This document shows, in pieces, positions 1 through 8,682 of a DNA stretch of 64,000 nt. Made by a program: the position numbers and the translations under genes. The stretch is from Laspinema olomoucense D3b (lineage in GTDB: Bacteria; Cyanobacteriota; Cyanobacteriia; Cyanobacteriales; Laspinemataceae), in assembly GCF_025370785.1 (NCBI RefSeq), contig NZ_JAMXFA010000006.1, forward strand, positions 30,824 to 94,823, in the 5' to 3' direction. Numbering within the stretch: position 1 is the first letter of the stretch; each line of letters begins with the position of its first letter. Below the pieces are notes generated by a model. The model was not told where the DNA came from, did not search any database, and was given only the letters and a program-made list of their open reading frames with translations.

Positions 1-1716
1 TAAACCGCTTTTAATTTCCACGCGGGTGCTACTGAGGTCCGTGGGAGACCCGGAAGCCACCTCTCCCACTTCTACCGGCTGTGCCTGCACAATATCTTCC
101 CCCACTAAGCGATAGACGATCGCCGAACCATTGGCTTGCGGCAAGACGGCTTTTCCAGGAATCGTAATCGATTGCGTCGCACTGGTGGTAATTCCAGCCC
201 TTAAAAACATCCCGGGCCTCAAAATTGAATCCGAAGGCAAACTGACTTTAACCGTTGCCTGACGGCTTTCTTCATCAACCAAGGGAGCAATTTCCCGCAC
301 AGTCCCTGCTACCTTAATCCGGCTATCCGCATCGGAGGTTACCTCAACAGGTGCACCAATTTTGATTTGGGATAATTGAGTTTCGGGAATTTTGACCTGG
401 AGTTCGAGTTGACCGTTAGCAATAATCGAAAACAGTTGTTTTGTATTACTGGTCACATCCCCAACTCGGGCGACTCTTTCAGCGATAATCCCCGCTTTTG
501 GTGCGCGGACCACGGTGCGTTCTTGTTGGGTTTCCACCTGTTGCGCCCGGGCTTGGGTACTGCGGAGGCTGGCTGCGGAACCGTTGGCATTAGCGCGGGC
601 ACTGTCTAGTTGCGATCGCGCGATCCGGACGTTGGCAATGGCGCTTTCCAGTCGGGCTTGAGCGCTGTTAACGTTGGATTCAGCACTTTGCACCCGCGCC
701 TTGGTGATCTCAATGTTGGAGTTGGCGCTGACAACTCGGGACCTCATGCTGGCAATATTCGCCTCACTGCTGGCAATCCTAGCTTCAGCACTTTTAATAT
801 TAGCCTGGGCGACCCGCACCCGTTCTCGGGCGTTGTCAGCCGCTGTGCTGCGGGTTTCCAATTCTTGGGTGGAAACGGCCCCGGCTTCGGCTAATTGTTG
901 ATAGCGATCGCGTTCTCGTTCGGCTTGGGCGAGTTCGGCTTGGGCTTGGGCGAGACTGGCGCGGGTTTGTTCGAGTCCCGCTTCGGCTTCAGCTTGGGCA
1001 GCCACTGCCTGGGAAACCTCTGATTTGGCTTCGGAAAGAGCTGCCGTAACCTGTCCTGCCCCGGCTTCCACTTCGGCTTTGGCGGCGATGGCTGTGGCAA
1101 CAGCGGCTTCGGCTTCCGATTGGGTGGCAAGGGCTTGGGAGACGGCAGCTTCGGCAATGGCGATCGCCGCTTGTCGGTCTGCTACAGTGGATCTAGCTGA
1201 GTCGATTTGAGCCTCGGCTTCGGTGATTTGCGATCGCTCTACGGCATCATCGAGGATTGCCAAAACCTGCCCCGCTTCCACTAAATCTCCCTCATCCACT
1301 AAGACTTGCTGGATTTGCAAGCCGGATGCTTGGGGCAGTACCGGCAAAAGGTCGTAGGCTTGCACAGTTCCGGTGGCATCTAGGGACCTTTCTACTCGGG
1401 CGCTTTCTGCGATCGCTACGGTGACGGTTTGATTGGCAACAGGTTGGGCATTCGGCGCTTCTGCCGCCACTCCCGAAGAATTCGCCGCCGTTTTTTCCTG
1501 GGGTCTATTCAGTAGCTGCATTCCACCGACGGCGATCGCCACCCCAATCCCTATCCCCACCATCAGTTTTTTCCAGTCGCTCGTTCTTGGGGGGGCGGCA
1601 TCGCGAGTTGTGCCAAGGGCAGACTCCTCTGAATCCTCTGAATCCTCTACCGGCTCCAATTTAAGACCAGACTCTTGAGGCAGCCTCCCTGAGTCTTGAA
1701 TGTCTGGGTTTTCCAT
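1..1716 (-). CDS. RND efflux transporter periplasmic adaptor subunit (HlyD/MFP family), 3' end outside window
   Basis: The reverse frame is open from base 1716 to base 1 (572 codons, no stop), so the C-terminus lies beyond the left edge. The order is an acidic cytoplasmic N-terminus, one membrane anchor (VGIGIGVAIAVGG, about residues 52-64), a lipoyl-type half motif (VDEGDLVEAGQVLAILDD), a very long Ala/Glu/Gln-rich coiled coil of about 250 residues, then the second lipoyl half (VRAPKAGIIAERVARVGD) and the start of the beta-barrel region. This is the layout of membrane-fusion proteins that link an inner-membrane RND pump to an outer-membrane channel. The coiled coil is longer than in AcrA-like members. 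The chosen ATG has GAGG five bases upstream. An in-frame ATG at 1758 behind a G-run would add 14 residues. The transported substrate cannot be read from the sequence. Confidence 0.88.
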   Translation of the reverse strand, partial: MENPDIQDSGRLPQESGLKLEPVEDSEDSEESALGTTRDAAPPRTSDWKKLMVGIGIGVAIAVGGMQLLNRPQEKTAANSSGVAAEAPNAQPVANQTVTVAIAESARVERSLDATGTVQAYDLLPVLPQASGLQIQQVLVDEGDLVEAGQVLAILDDAVERSQITEAEAQIDSARSTVADRQAAIAIAEAAVSQALATQSEAEAAVATAIAAKAEVEAGAGQVTAALSEAKSEVSQAVAAQAEAEAGLEQTRASLAQAQAELAQAERERDRYQQLAEAGAVSTQELETRSTAADNARERVRVAQANIKSAEARIASSEANIASMRSRVVSANSNIEITKARVQSAESNVNSAQARLESAIANVRIARSQLDSARANANGSAASLRSTQARAQQVETQQERTVVRAPKAGIIAERVARVGDVTSNTKQLFSIIANGQLELQVKIPETQLSQIKIGAPVEVTSDADSRIKVAGTVREIAPLVDEESRQATVKVSLPSDSILRPGMFLRAGITTSATQSITIPGKAVLPQANGSAIVYRLVGEDIVQAQPVEVGEVASGSPTDLSSTRVEIKSGL

Positions 1717-2402
1717 TGTGTCCTCAGTCTCCGCTTGTGAGAAAGCCCCTTTCCTCATTTTCCCCCCAAGTCTTTAGCGTAATAATTTTTAGCATTTGCA
1801 AAGAAACATTGCAATTTGTTTCATTTCTTAAATTTTAATAGACTTTGTTCTCTTTAGGGATGTCATTTTTACTACAAACCTCCATTTCCCCATGTTCCCC
1901 TATTGCAAATTATCTATCAGCAATTTAGGAAAAGTTGAAAATGCCCGAATTGAGAATCAATTCCCACTAAAACTACTGCTGAAAGCATTTTAGGTCTTTA
2001 AACAAAATTGAATTATAATAATAAGTCTTTTTTTTGCATATTTTTCTCATTCCGTAATCTGGGTCAGAGAAAAAAGCTGCTTCCCCTCTAAAAATGCTGG
2101 AAGTGAAACAGAAGGGCAATATAACCATAAACTAGGGAATGGAATAGTCCAGCCCAAAACCATCGGAACCCACCAGGGAAAGGGGGAGAAGAACGGCTGT
2201 AAGAGAACCGTCCTCCGAGGAAGCGTGGATCCAAAGCCTAGCCTTGTAGGATCAGGGGAAGAGGAACGGGACCCGGACTCGGACAAAACCCGCCCAACTT
2301 TTGATGACAAGATAGACAAAGATGGGGTAAATAAAAAGAAGAACCATCTGCAACTCCTGCAAACCCGGGAAAATAGAACTCTGCAAAGCGCGAGTACCAA
2401 CT
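1717..2402. other. Intergenic gap, no gene recognised
   Basis: AT-rich DNA between the divergent adaptor gene and the HD-domain gene. It should hold both promoters. From about 2050 it becomes more GC-rich, but the open frames there have no recognisable protein character. I see no strong hairpin or repeat. Confidence 0.5.
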
Positions 2403-3248
2403 ATGCTCAATACCACTGAACTACTGATCGACAACTTTGTGCACAAGCTGAGGGAAGGCTACCGCAGAACCTACGGAGGATATAAACCGGACTACGAGGA
2501 TATTATTGCCTGGGCGGGGAGCATGGCCCTAGAGAATATTGCCAACAGTGATGCCCTGTACCACAATGTCGAACATACCATTTTAGTGACTTTGGTGGGG
2601 CAGGAGATCATGCGAGGCAAGCACATCCGGGAAGGAGGGGTGTCTTGTGAAGGATGGCTTCATTTCATTATTTCCCTAGTCTGTCATGATATTGGCTATG
2701 TCAAGGGCGTGTGCCGACAGGACAACAATGGATGGTATGCCACGGGACAAAATGGGGAAATGATTAAGCTCAAACCGGGTTCAAGCGATGCAGGACTGAC
2801 GCCGTATCACGTCGATCGCGCCAAACTGTTTATTGACGAACGGTTTGGGGGTCATAAACTGATTGATGCTGAAGAGATTAAGTACAACATCGAACTCACC
2901 CGGTTTCCAGTCCCGAAAGCCGAGGATCACCAAGATACGATTAACTATCCTGGGATGGTTCGGGCGGCAGATTTAATCGGACAACTGAGCGATCCGCGCT
3001 ATTTGAAGAAAATCGGCGCTTTGTTCTATGAATTTGAAGAAACCGGCACGAATGCGGTGCTCGGCTATAAGCATCCGGGGGATTTACGGAAGAACTATCC
3101 CAAGTTTTATTGGAATGGGGTTTTCCCCTACGTCAAAGATGCCTTAGAGTATCTGACGCTCACCCAGCAAGGAAAACAGGTGATCGCCAATCTCTACTCT
3201 AATGTTTTTGTGGTCGAACATGAGAGCGCCCAAGAGCAGCCCGAGTAA
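2403..3248 (+). CDS. HD domain-containing metalloprotein (Npun_R2479-like family)
   Basis: 281 residues. Metal-ligand motifs of the HD phosphohydrolase fold are visible: YHNVEHT (His54 and His58) and SLVCHDIGY (His95-Asp96), followed by an all-helical region with further candidate ligands (YHVDRAK, AADLIGQLSDP). The first histidine pair, with its EH motif, resembles the cyanobacterial HD metalloproteins related to PDEase-type folds. The substrate is unknown; a metal-dependent phosphohydrolase of nucleotides or cyclic nucleotides would be typical of the superfamily. No clear Shine-Dalgarno precedes the ATG. The gene stands alone: the next gene on this strand starts 170 bases downstream and is functionally unrelated. 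Confidence 0.85.
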   Translation: MLNTTELLIDNFVHKLREGYRRTYGGYKPDYEDIIAWAGSMALENIANSDALYHNVEHTILVTLVGQEIMRGKHIREGGVSCEGWLHFIISLVCHDIGYVKGVCRQDNNGWYATGQNGEMIKLKPGSSDAGLTPYHVDRAKLFIDERFGGHKLIDAEEIKYNIELTRFPVPKAEDHQDTINYPGMVRAADLIGQLSDPRYLKKIGALFYEFEETGTNAVLGYKHPGDLRKNYPKFYWNGVFPYVKDALEYLTLTQQGKQVIANLYSNVFVVEHESAQEQPE

Positions 3249-3419
3249 TAGGTGAAACTGGGACAGAACAACTGCTGTGACAAGCATTGGAGTTGCAGAG
3301 GGGTTGAGCCTGGAGAAGGGGGCGATCGCGTGATGGAATGAGGTGGATTCTCCACGAGGTTTCGCCTCATCCCATTAAAATAATGAGGCAAGATGTCTAG
3401 TGAAAGCCCCTCTTGATTC

Positions 3420-4550
3420 ATGAAACAAGTTTTTTCACCGTTCCAACAGTTTTTACTAACTTGGCTACTTATGTTAGCGGTGGGTTGGGCTACCCTGAGT
3501 GCGCTCAGTTATGTTGGAGAAGCGATCGGGATTCTGGTTACTGCGGGGTTGATTGCCTTTTTACTCAACTATCCGGTGAGTCGATTGCAAACCGTTGTAC
3601 CCCGTGGGATTGCGGCGGTGGGGGTCTATTTGCTGGCGGGTTTACTGGTGTTGGTGCTGGCATTGACGGTGGTGCCGCCAGTCTTTAATCAGGGTCGGCA
3701 ATTAATTGACAACTTTCCTGCCTTGCTTAAGTCGGCACAGGACCAATTAGGCGAATTTCAGACTTGGAGTGAGCAACGCAATTTGCCTTTTGATGTGGGG
3801 CTGGTGGGGCAACAGATCGGGGAACGAATGCAGGGACAGGTGCAGGCGATCGCCTCCCGAGGGTTTGGCTTGGTCCTGGGAACCGTGAGCTGGTTCTTAG
3901 ATGGCGTGCTGATTCTGGTTATCTCATTTTATATGCTCCTGGATGGGGACCGTTTGTGGCGCACCCTCACCTGGATTTTCGCCCCGATTATTCGGGATCA
4001 ACTCACGGAGTCTTTGCAGCGAAATCTTCAAAAATTTGTCTCAGGACAATTGCTGCTAGGGTTATTTATGGCAGTGACCCTGACTCCGGCATTTTGGGCA
4101 TTACGAGTCCCGTTTTTCCTCTTATTTGCGGTATTTATTGGCATCATGGAAGTTATTCCTTTTGTGGGGGCAACGCTGGGGATTGGTGCGGTTTGCCTGA
4201 TTGTGGCGTTTATTGATTGGTGGTTGGCTCTGCAAGTTTTAGCCGTGGCGATCGCCTTGCAACAGGTCAAGGATAATATTATGGCTCCTCGGATTATGGG
4301 CAGTCTCACCGGATTATCCCCAGTGATTATTTTTGCCTCCCTGCTGTTAGGAGCCAAAGTTGGAGGATTGTTAGGGATTATCCTGGCGATTCCTCTGACT
4401 GGGGTGATCAAAAGTATTGTGGAAATTGCGATCGACCCCACCTCACCCCCGCAAACTGGGAGTTTCTTCAACAATATCCTCAGTCCAGAACCCCCGTTAC
4501 CGCTACCGGCAGAAACGGCAATTCCCCTAGGCGATCGCCTCCCCGATTGA
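3420..4550 (+). CDS. AI-2E family transporter (permease-like membrane protein)
   Basis: 376 residues and very hydrophobic. N-terminal paired membrane segments (about residues 10-80) are followed by an amphipathic, more soluble stretch (about 90-150, with LIDNFPALLKSAQDQLGEFQ), then several further membrane segments to about residue 335, and a polar Pro-rich tail. This is the usual plan of the AI-2E/PerM family (TIGR/COG0628 type). Typical conserved pieces are visible: VISFYMLLDGDRLWR, FVSGQLLLGLFMAV and EVIPFVGATLG. Family members include autoinducer-2 exporters and Na+/H+ antiporter-like proteins, but most cyanobacterial copies are uncharacterised. It is convergent with the OppC-type permease, which ends 18 bases away. 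Confidence 0.9.
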   Translation: MKQVFSPFQQFLLTWLLMLAVGWATLSALSYVGEAIGILVTAGLIAFLLNYPVSRLQTVVPRGIAAVGVYLLAGLLVLVLALTVVPPVFNQGRQLIDNFPALLKSAQDQLGEFQTWSEQRNLPFDVGLVGQQIGERMQGQVQAIASRGFGLVLGTVSWFLDGVLILVISFYMLLDGDRLWRTLTWIFAPIIRDQLTESLQRNLQKFVSGQLLLGLFMAVTLTPAFWALRVPFFLLFAVFIGIMEVIPFVGATLGIGAVCLIVAFIDWWLALQVLAVAIALQQVKDNIMAPRIMGSLTGLSPVIIFASLLLGAKVGGLLGIILAIPLTGVIKSIVEIAIDPTSPPQTGSFFNNILSPEPPLPLPAETAIPLGDRLPD

Positions 4551-4568
4551 CCCAATCCCTCACTCCCG

Positions 4569-5639
4569 TTACCGTTCCACGCTCCGAGGGTCCAGCGCAT
4601 CGCGCAACCCATCCCCCAGTAGGTTAAACGCCAGTACGGTCAAAATAATTAACAGGGCTGGGGGCCAGACTAACCAAGGTTGCAACAGCAAAATTGAGGC
4701 ATTGGTAGACAGGGAGAGCATATTCCCCCAGGAAGGATCCGGCTGCTGAATTCCTAACCCAATCAGACTCAGCACCGATTCGGCGACGATAAACCCAGGA
4801 ATCGAGAGGGTTGCCGCAATAATCGTATAGGTAGCCGTCTGGGGGATGACGTGCCGGACAATAATGTAGAGCGGTTTTGCTCCCATTGCTTTCGCCGACT
4901 GGACAAATTCGCGCTCTTTAATGGACAAAACTTGACCTCGAATCACCCGCGCCAGTCCGGACCAACTCACAAAGGAGGTAATCACCACAATTAAGATAAA
5001 CCTTTGGGCGCTGCTGATTCCAGCGGGTAAAATCAGGGTGAGGGTCACCAAGAGATAGATGCTGGGAATGGTCATCAACACTTCCACCAGGCGCATTAAG
5101 ATGCTATCGACGGGGCCGCCAAAATACCCTGAAATCCCGCCCACAATCGTTCCTAGGGGAAAGGAAATCGAAATACCAACTAACCCGATAAATAAGCTAA
5201 TTCTCGCCCCGAGGACCAAGCGGCTGAATTGATCGCGCGCTTGATCGTCGGTCCCTAGCAGGTTTAAGGGTGCAGGTCCTGTGGTACCCAACAGATGAAT
5301 GTCTCCGGGAATGAATCCAAAGAGTTTATAGGCGGGTCCTTTGACAAAGAGTCCGATTCGGGAAGGTTGCTCAAAATCGACGATCAATTCGCGATCGCCG
5401 GTTTCTAGGTCGATCGCCCCTTGGCTGGTTGGATAAACATGGGGACCCATAAAGGCTCCCGTGGTTTGATTCCGCCAGTAAATCTGTGTCGGTGGCAACA
5501 GCGCCCCATTCGCCTGGGAACTGTAAGCATCATAAGGGGCAACAAATTCCGCCGCGATCGCCCCTAAGTAAAAGACCAATAACAAAATAGCTCCTAACCG
5601 AGCCAAGGGATTCTTTTTTAACTTTTTCCACCAGTTCAT
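4569..5639 (-). CDS. ABC transporter permease, OppC/DppC type
   Basis: 356 residues. The N-terminal membrane segment after a basic stretch (KKLKKNPLARLGAILLL) is the OppC_N signature. A periplasmic stretch of about 90 residues follows, then five membrane segments with the EAA loop AKAMGAKPLYIIVRHVIPQ near residues 243-262 that contacts the ATPase. LSLIGLGIQQPDPSWGNML near the C-terminus is characteristic of peptide/nickel permeases. The periplasmic loop is longer than in short DppC proteins. It probably imports oligopeptides with an OppB-type partner, but no other transporter subunit lies in the window, so the system is scattered or starts upstream on the minus strand beyond the unrelated genes. 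Substrate unknown. Confidence 0.92.
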   Translation of the reverse strand: MNWWKKLKKNPLARLGAILLLVFYLGAIAAEFVAPYDAYSSQANGALLPPTQIYWRNQTTGAFMGPHVYPTSQGAIDLETGDRELIVDFEQPSRIGLFVKGPAYKLFGFIPGDIHLLGTTGPAPLNLLGTDDQARDQFSRLVLGARISLFIGLVGISISFPLGTIVGGISGYFGGPVDSILMRLVEVLMTIPSIYLLVTLTLILPAGISSAQRFILIVVITSFVSWSGLARVIRGQVLSIKEREFVQSAKAMGAKPLYIIVRHVIPQTATYTIIAATLSIPGFIVAESVLSLIGLGIQQPDPSWGNMLSLSTNASILLLQPWLVWPPALLIILTVLAFNLLGDGLRDALDPRSVER

Positions 5640-5766
5640 CGTATTTTTTAGGTTTTTACGGTTTAAAGAATCGAAAATAATAGAGCCAAGGGAGCATCAG
5701 CACTGGCGCTCAAGGACGAGATTGCTTCCCTCTCATCCTCAAGAGTGGCGATATCTTTTGTCCCCC

Positions 5767-5925
5767 TCAATCATCCACTGTCCATAAAATTAGCAGAAAA
5801 ATGACAAACAAACCCACCTGTAAAGGCAAGCGGATCGACCCTACCAACAGCAGGGGGATACTCACTAACAATGAAGTCAGCAACCAAGCCAGGTAACTGA
5901 CTACTAACATGACAATCACAGACAT
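5767..5925 (-). CDS. Putative 52-residue membrane protein
   Basis: A short reverse frame starts at ATG 5925 (MSVIVMLVVSYLAWLLTSLL) and ends at TGA 5767-5769. Two hydrophobic stretches (residues 3-29 and 36-49) flank a short basic link (GSIRLPLQ), giving a convincing two-helix membrane hairpin, and the protein ends with DD. There is no Shine-Dalgarno, and a second in-frame ATG lies 15 bases in. It sits in the gap between the OppC gene and a secreted-protein gene. The function is unknown, and only the amino-acid pattern supports it. Confidence 0.4.
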   Translation of the reverse strand: MSVIVMLVVSYLAWLLTSLLVSIPLLLVGSIRLPLQVGLFVIFLLILWTVDD

Positions 5926-6065
5926 AATGACAATTTAAGGAAAATAATCGAGAGGGCTATCAGATTTTGGCATTCGTTAACATAGAAAGCAGCAATATCG
6001 ATAATATCGATTCACCTCTTATTGGCACATCGAAGACCTAGGGCCTGGTCGTTACAGTAGGGGTT

Positions 6066-6080
6066 AGAAACCGGGTTTCT
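6066..6080. repeat. Palindrome AGAAACCGGGTTTCT
   Basis: A 15-base near-perfect palindrome. Related sequence recurs as the arms of the inverted repeat at 15481-15544, so it is probably a dispersed intergenic element. Confidence 0.5.
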
Positions 6081-6217
6081 TGACCCAATCTTGGTCTGCT
6101 TTGTCACCAAGAAAGGTTCACAAACCCCCTTCTGGTCCTCTTTTCTCTAATCCCTAACCAGAAGCCCTAGAGAATTGCAAGCTGAATTCCACAATTAGGC
6201 AAAAGGAGGGTAAAACT

Positions 6218-6703
6218 ATGTTAACAAATGGCATCAATCTCTGGAAATGGACCGGTACGATCGCCTTAACCTTTGCGTTCAATGTCCTTCCCGCTTTCGC
6301 CAATTCGGCCAATTTTAAACCCATAATTTTATCCCGGGGATTTCAATCCAGTAGTGGAGTTGTCTCGGGTTTTACAGGGGGTTCTATCTCGCTTCCTGCC
6401 GTCACCACCGTGCGCGATCGCCAGAACCAACTCTGTCTAGGATTCGGAGATCCAACTCCGGATCCTATCATGGAATTACGTGCTGACTTTCCCGAGTTAA
6501 CGGTCGAAATAAAGAGCAGAGATCTGGATACCACCTTAATTATCCGAGGACCCGATAATACCTTTCGCTGTGGGGATAATACCGAGTTAAGTCGGGACGC
6601 CCAAATCACAGATACAGGCTGGCCCCAAGGGACTTATCAGATTTGGGTGGGCACGAAAGAAATGGGAGTTCGCCGCCGCTATCGACTTTCCGTTTATGAG
6701 TAA
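6218..6703 (+). CDS. Secreted protein of unknown function
   Basis: 161 residues behind a strong ribosome site (AAAGGAGGG, eight bases from ATG). The N-terminus is a clear Sec signal peptide (basic start, hydrophobic TIALTFAFNVLPAFA, cleavage after AFA). The mature part looks all-beta. The segment LTVEIKSRDLDTTLIIRGPDN, then two cysteines (FRCGDN), a polar loop and GTYQIWVGTKEMGVRRRYRLSVYE resemble the bacterial pre-peptidase C-terminal (PPC-like) sandwich, in which an oxidised core faces the periplasm. I am not certain of that family. No operon partner: cysE follows 160 bases later with its own signals. Confidence 0.75.
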   Translation: MLTNGINLWKWTGTIALTFAFNVLPAFANSANFKPIILSRGFQSSSGVVSGFTGGSISLPAVTTVRDRQNQLCLGFGDPTPDPIMELRADFPELTVEIKSRDLDTTLIIRGPDNTFRCGDNTELSRDAQITDTGWPQGTYQIWVGTKEMGVRRRYRLSVYE

Positions 6704-6863
6704 GGGTCGGGTACAGCGCCTTGAAAGGAAAATTAACTCGGGAAAATGTTGAAGCGGTGACATTTCCCCCAGAAAGCGGCTTCGGATCCAGGGGCGATCG
6801 GTCGGATTCGTCTAAGCACGGTACAATAAGAATTGGTCTATTTGCCGAGAGTGCTAACGAAGC

Positions 6864-7616
6864 GTGCTAAATACCCTTGTAGCTGACTTCCAAATTATCT
6901 TTGAGCGTGACCCAGCGGCACGCAACTGGCTAGAAGTTTTGTTTTGCTATCCAGGTTTACAAGCGCTGCTGTTTCACCGTGTCGCCCACTGGTTACACCA
7001 AGTCGGCATTCCCTTCATTCCGCGCCTGATTTCTCATCTGGGTCGCTTTTTCACCGGGATTGAAATTCACCCCGGCGCGGCGATCGGTAGGGGAGTTTTC
7101 ATCGATCATGGCATGGGAGTGGTCATTGGCGAAACGGCGATCGTGGGCGATTATAGCTTGATTTATCAAGGGGTCACCCTCGGCGGTACCGGGAAAGAGT
7201 CCGGCAAGCGTCACCCCACCCTCGGGGAAAATGTTGTTGTTGGTGCTGGTGCCAAGGTGCTGGGTAATATCCAAATTGGCAATAATGTCCGCATTGGTGC
7301 TGGTTCTGTGGTCCTGCGGGATGTTCCTTCGGATTGTACCGTAGTCGGCGTTCCCGGTCGGATTCTCTATCGTTCGGGGGTTCGAGTCAACCCCTTGGAA
7401 CATGGTCAATTGCCTGATTCAGAAGCATCGGCGATTCGCAGTTTACTCGATCGCATTGAAGCTCTCGAACAGCAAGTTCAAGATATGAAACCCCAGAAAC
7501 CTTCTTTTGTGTTAGTCGGTGCCCGTTCTGAAGAGTTCTCTTTAGAGCAACTCCCGCCGAATTGTAACCTTAATAATAAAGCGATTCAGGAGTTTCTGGA
7601 TGGGTCAGGTATTTGA
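6864..7616 (+). CDS. cysE: Serine O-acetyltransferase
   Basis: 250 residues, starting at GTG. The protein transfers acetyl from acetyl-CoA to L-serine, the first committed step of cysteine synthesis. An N-terminal helical domain (about residues 1-65, with [22 protein letters not shown]) precedes a left-handed beta-helix of hexapeptide repeats (about 70-170). [14 protein letters not shown] holds the catalytic Asp-His pair, and [13 protein letters not shown] and [12 protein letters not shown] are diagnostic. A C-terminal extension of about 70 residues with a short coiled coil ([15 protein letters not shown]) exceeds the minimal enzyme and is common in cyanobacteria. A terminator hairpin follows at 7670. 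Confidence 0.96.
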   Translation: MLNTLVADFQIIFERDPAARNWLEVLFCYPGLQALLFHRVAHWLHQVGIPFIPRLISHLGRFFTGIEIHPGAAIGRGVFIDHGMGVVIGETAIVGDYSLIYQGVTLGGTGKESGKRHPTLGENVVVGAGAKVLGNIQIGNNVRIGAGSVVLRDVPSDCTVVGVPGRILYRSGVRVNPLEHGQLPDSEASAIRSLLDRIEALEQQVQDMKPQKPSFVLVGARSEEFSLEQLPPNCNLNNKAIQEFLDGSGI

Positions 7617-7669
7617 CCCCCTGCAAATCCTCTCAAAACCGATTCAATACTACGCTACGACTCATCAAT

Positions 7670-7692
7670 GCCCGCTTCGGCGGGCTATTTTT
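7670..7692 (+). terminator. Rho-independent terminator of cysE
   Basis: GCCCGC, TTCG loop, GCGGGC, then TATTTTTA. It is a six-pair GC stem with a stable tetraloop about 55 bases after the cysE stop. Confidence 0.85.
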
Positions 7693-7707
7693 ATGGAGCA
7701 AAACCCT

Positions 7708-7763
7708 ACACCCTGAAGGGTGCGGCTATACGGACAAAGCCCGAGAAGCGCGGGCTAGAATAT
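7708..7763 (+). repeat. Fragment of MITE-like element (GCGGGCTA family)
   Basis: Contains the block ACACCCTGAAGGGTG followed by CGGACAAAGCCCGAGAAGC and GCGGGCTA, shared with copies near 21.4-21.8, 34.3, 60.1 and 61.6 kb. It overlaps the 3' end of the small gene on the other strand. Confidence 0.75.
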
Positions 7764-7952
7764 ATCAGTTTTGGGTTTTAATCGGGAAGCGGTGACAAAG
7801 GCGACAGTCCCGCCAATCAGTCCCCAAATCAGCCAAAAACCCTGATGATATCCTTTGCGTTGGGCAACCCCTGCGGCGAGGAGTCCCATGATACAATGCG
7901 CGACTGCTAAGAAGTATAAAATCGGTAAGTTCGCTTGGATGGTATTGAACAA
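7755..7952 (-). CDS. Small membrane protein, unknown function
   Basis: 65 residues from a TTG start preceded by GAGAGGG. Two membrane helices are visible: LPILYFLAVAHCIMGLLAAGV (about 9-29) and GFWLIWGLIGGTVAFVTA (about 38-55), linked by a basic turn (AQRKGYHQ) and ending in a basic tail. The pattern of Gly in the second helix looks like selected coding sequence rather than chance. Its last codons overlap the repeat block next to the cysE terminator, so the C-terminus may have been shaped by that element. No homologue is recognised. Confidence 0.55.
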   Translation of the reverse strand: MFNTIQANLPILYFLAVAHCIMGLLAAGVAQRKGYHQGFWLIWGLIGGTVAFVTASRLKPKTDIF

Positions 7953-8136
7953 GGCGATCGCCCTCTCACGCTTAACGACAACTGGAGTTTAAGGATAATT
8001 TCGGATGCGATGCCAGTTCGGTTTTGACCGACGGCGACTCAATCCATAAGCATCATCTGTCGTTCATTCTATCAATTTTCTGGATTGAATACAATCTGAA
8101 CATCAAGATTTAAACTCTTTTTACTCGAAGAATTAG

Positions 8137-8174
8137 GGATGCGACTGCGGACGGGATTTGGTGCAGTCGCATCC
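8137..8174 (-). terminator. Hairpin downstream of the coiled-coil gene
   Basis: Perfect 12-base arms GGATGCGACTGC and its complement around a 14-base loop lie just after the stop of the gene at 8188. No strong T run follows, so it may act as an RNA-end stabiliser rather than a terminator. Confidence 0.45.
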
Positions 8175-8187
8175 ATTGCATCGGAGA

Positions 8188-8682
8188 TTACTCAGCAGTG
8201 GTGGATTTTAAGACGCGATCGAGAATATTTCGCGCTTCTTCCGCTTGGTCTCTCGCCGCTTGATAGCGCTGATTCGCTTGGGCAAAGGTTTTTAGGGTTT
8301 TAAACCCTTCTTTAAGATTGGCAATTTCTTCTTCAGTAACAGGGCGGTCCTGAAAGAGAATATCGATTTGCTCACGCACTTTGAGCGCCTCGGCATGGGA
8401 CCTATCCACTTTTTCTTTGAGGGTGACCAAACTGCTAAGAATTTGGACCGCTTCTGTCAGCGCATCATCGGTGCTTTCATCTAAGCTGTCGGGCTCTTTC
8501 ACTTCAATAAATTCATCGGGGCTAAATCCCTCGGAGAGTTTGTTAGAAAGTTTGGGGGGCAGTTTCCCCTCATCCATCATTTCGAGGAGTTGATCCATTG
8601 CTTTGTCACGGGCTTTTGTTGAATCTTTGCCCGCAACGGTCAAGATAATTTCTGGAGATTGGGCGATCGTGTACTGAACCAT
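8188..8682 (-). CDS. Conserved coiled-coil protein of unknown function
   Basis: 164 residues, soluble, no signal peptide or membrane segment. The N-terminal third (VQYTIAQSPEIILTVAGKDS) looks like a small beta strand region, then KARDKAMDQLLEMMDEGKLP. From about residue 75 on the protein is almost all helix with heptad character (VTLKEKVDRSHAEALKVREQ, then ALANQ-like AQANQRYQAARDQAEEARNI). It is acidic overall. I do not recognise a named family; it resembles cyanobacterial proteins annotated only as hypothetical. It is alone, facing a 1.4-kb gap upstream. Confidence 0.7.
   Translation of the reverse strand: MVQYTIAQSPEIILTVAGKDSTKARDKAMDQLLEMMDEGKLPPKLSNKLSEGFSPDEFIEVKEPDSLDESTDDALTEAVQILSSLVTLKEKVDRSHAEALKVREQIDILFQDRPVTEEEIANLKEGFKTLKTFAQANQRYQAARDQAEEARNILDRVLKSTTAE

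Noticed and set aside
2047..2400. A 117-codon reverse frame upstream of the HD gene
   Set aside because: Rich in Phe, Ser and Leu in a pattern expected of chance reading of the other strand; no ribosome site.
7613..7795. A 60-codon plus-strand frame after cysE
   Set aside because: Most of it is the terminator and the repeat block, read as protein. It starts inside the cysE stop region.
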